Shown in pieces: positions 14,247 to 14,422 of a stretch of 14,422 nt of DNA. Below the pieces are notes generated by a model. That model ran no database searches, was not told the origin of the DNA, and saw only the letters and a list, made by a program, of their open reading frames with translations. Within the stretch, counting starts at the first letter, position 1, and each line of letters begins with the position of its first letter. Where the stretch lies: assembly GCF_047634455.1 (NCBI RefSeq), contig NZ_JBLIAI010000067.1:1-14422 (forward strand), written 5' to 3'. The position numbers and the translations under genes were made by a program. Source of the stretch: Maritalea sp047634455 (GTDB lineage Bacteria; Pseudomonadota; Alphaproteobacteria; Rhizobiales; Devosiaceae).

Positions 14247-14270
14247 AGCAATTGCAAGCAAGCGATTGCT
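14247..14270 (+). promoter_or_regulatory. Hairpin in the leader of the putative sigma-factor gene
   Basis: AGCAATTGC pairs with GCGATTGCT over nine pairs with one wobble and a six-base loop, followed by GAAATTTTACTTTA. It ends 38 bases before the start codon. It could be a weak terminator, an attenuator or an operator. Confidence 0.35.
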
Positions 14271-14308
14271 GAAATTTTACTTTATGAAACCAGGTTGGAG
14301 AGTAGCGA

Positions 14309-14422
14309 ATGTCTTCAAACTTAAAAGATCAGATGTCGCCTGTTTTGCGCCAAGATGTCGAAAAAAAATTAGTCGAATGTCGAAACAAATTTGTTGGGTT
14401 TCTTTATAAACACTTGAACAAT
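14309..14422 (+). CDS. N-terminus of a probable ECF-type sigma factor (partial)
   Basis: An open frame starts at ATG 14309 behind GGAGAG (spacing about seven) and runs off the window after 38 codons. The visible segment has an amphipathic VEKKLVECRNKFVGFLYKHL stretch, which resembles the first helix of region 2 in FecI-type ECF sigma factors (the pattern FxGFLxxxL before the LAEDLxQE segment). The diagnostic region-2 residues are beyond the edge, so the identity is a guess from a short resemblance. The strong ribosome binding site makes the gene itself likely. Confidence 0.5.
   Translation, partial: MSSNLKDQMSPVLRQDVEKKLVECRNKFVGFLYKHLNN

Larger units (their letters stand above)
13926..14308. 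other. Intergenic region upstream of the putative sigma-factor gene
   Basis: These 383 bases show no convincing gene. They contain an imperfect direct repeat (14112-14159) and a hairpin (14247-14270), both upstream of the gene starting at 14309. A TTGACA at 14213-14218 has only a poor TATGCA partner at a 15-base spacing, so I do not call a promoter. Confidence 0.5.

Noticed and set aside
1..14422. CRISPR arrays and insertion sequences
   Set aside because: No array of short regularly spaced repeats and no transposase gene or terminal inverted repeats were seen. The only tandem repeat has two units.

Overview
The window looks like a piece of an alphaproteobacterial chromosome, most likely a marine Rhodobacterales-type organism. 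This is an inference from the elongator tRNA-Met 3' half, the TRAP transporter operon and the modest GC content; no taxonomic marker gene is present. It holds three blocks: the right-hand end of an integrated element (about 1-3072), a short accessory stretch (about 3073-5850), and a catabolic/transport neighbourhood followed by ordinary genes (about 5880-14422).

Block 1. A P4-type tyrosine recombinase (284-1528, minus) and an AlpA-like regulator (2562-2792, minus) surround an unrecognised 304-residue plus-strand protein (1628-2542). The element ends in a 45-bp copy of the 3' half of an elongator tRNA-Met gene (3028-3072). The tRNA 5' half is absent, so this is an attachment-site scar, and its orientation puts the element to the left. 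A partial minus-strand gene (1-372) overlaps the integrase 3' end.

Block 2. Directly beyond the att site lies an 83-bp-period tandem repeat (3133-3283). It is followed on the minus strand by a RelA/SpoT synthetase-domain protein without a hydrolase domain, a solitary D12-class adenine methyltransferase, and the 3' remnant of a permuted NlpC/P60-like protein.

Block 3. A LysR regulator (6727-7632, minus) is divergent from a four-gene operon: TRAP small permease, TRAP large permease (ATGA overlap), periplasmic binding protein, and a 568-residue membrane-embedded alpha/beta hydrolase. Downstream of lysR on the same strand lies an Est30-like cytosolic carboxylesterase. Related GATC-N4-GATC dyads sit before the esterase and in the lysR/TRAP divergent promoter. 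I infer one regulon that takes up an ester- or acyl-containing organic acid and hydrolyses it on both sides of the membrane. After a bidirectional terminator come a CBS-CBS-BON protein, a four-helix membrane protein of unknown function, and the start of a probable ECF-type sigma factor cut by the window edge.

The strongest candidates for something undescribed are the TRAP/membrane-hydrolase/esterase regulon with paired dyads, the unknown cargo protein at 1628-2542, the stand-alone alarmone-synthetase-like protein beside a solitary methylase, and the co-varying tandem repeat next to the att site.
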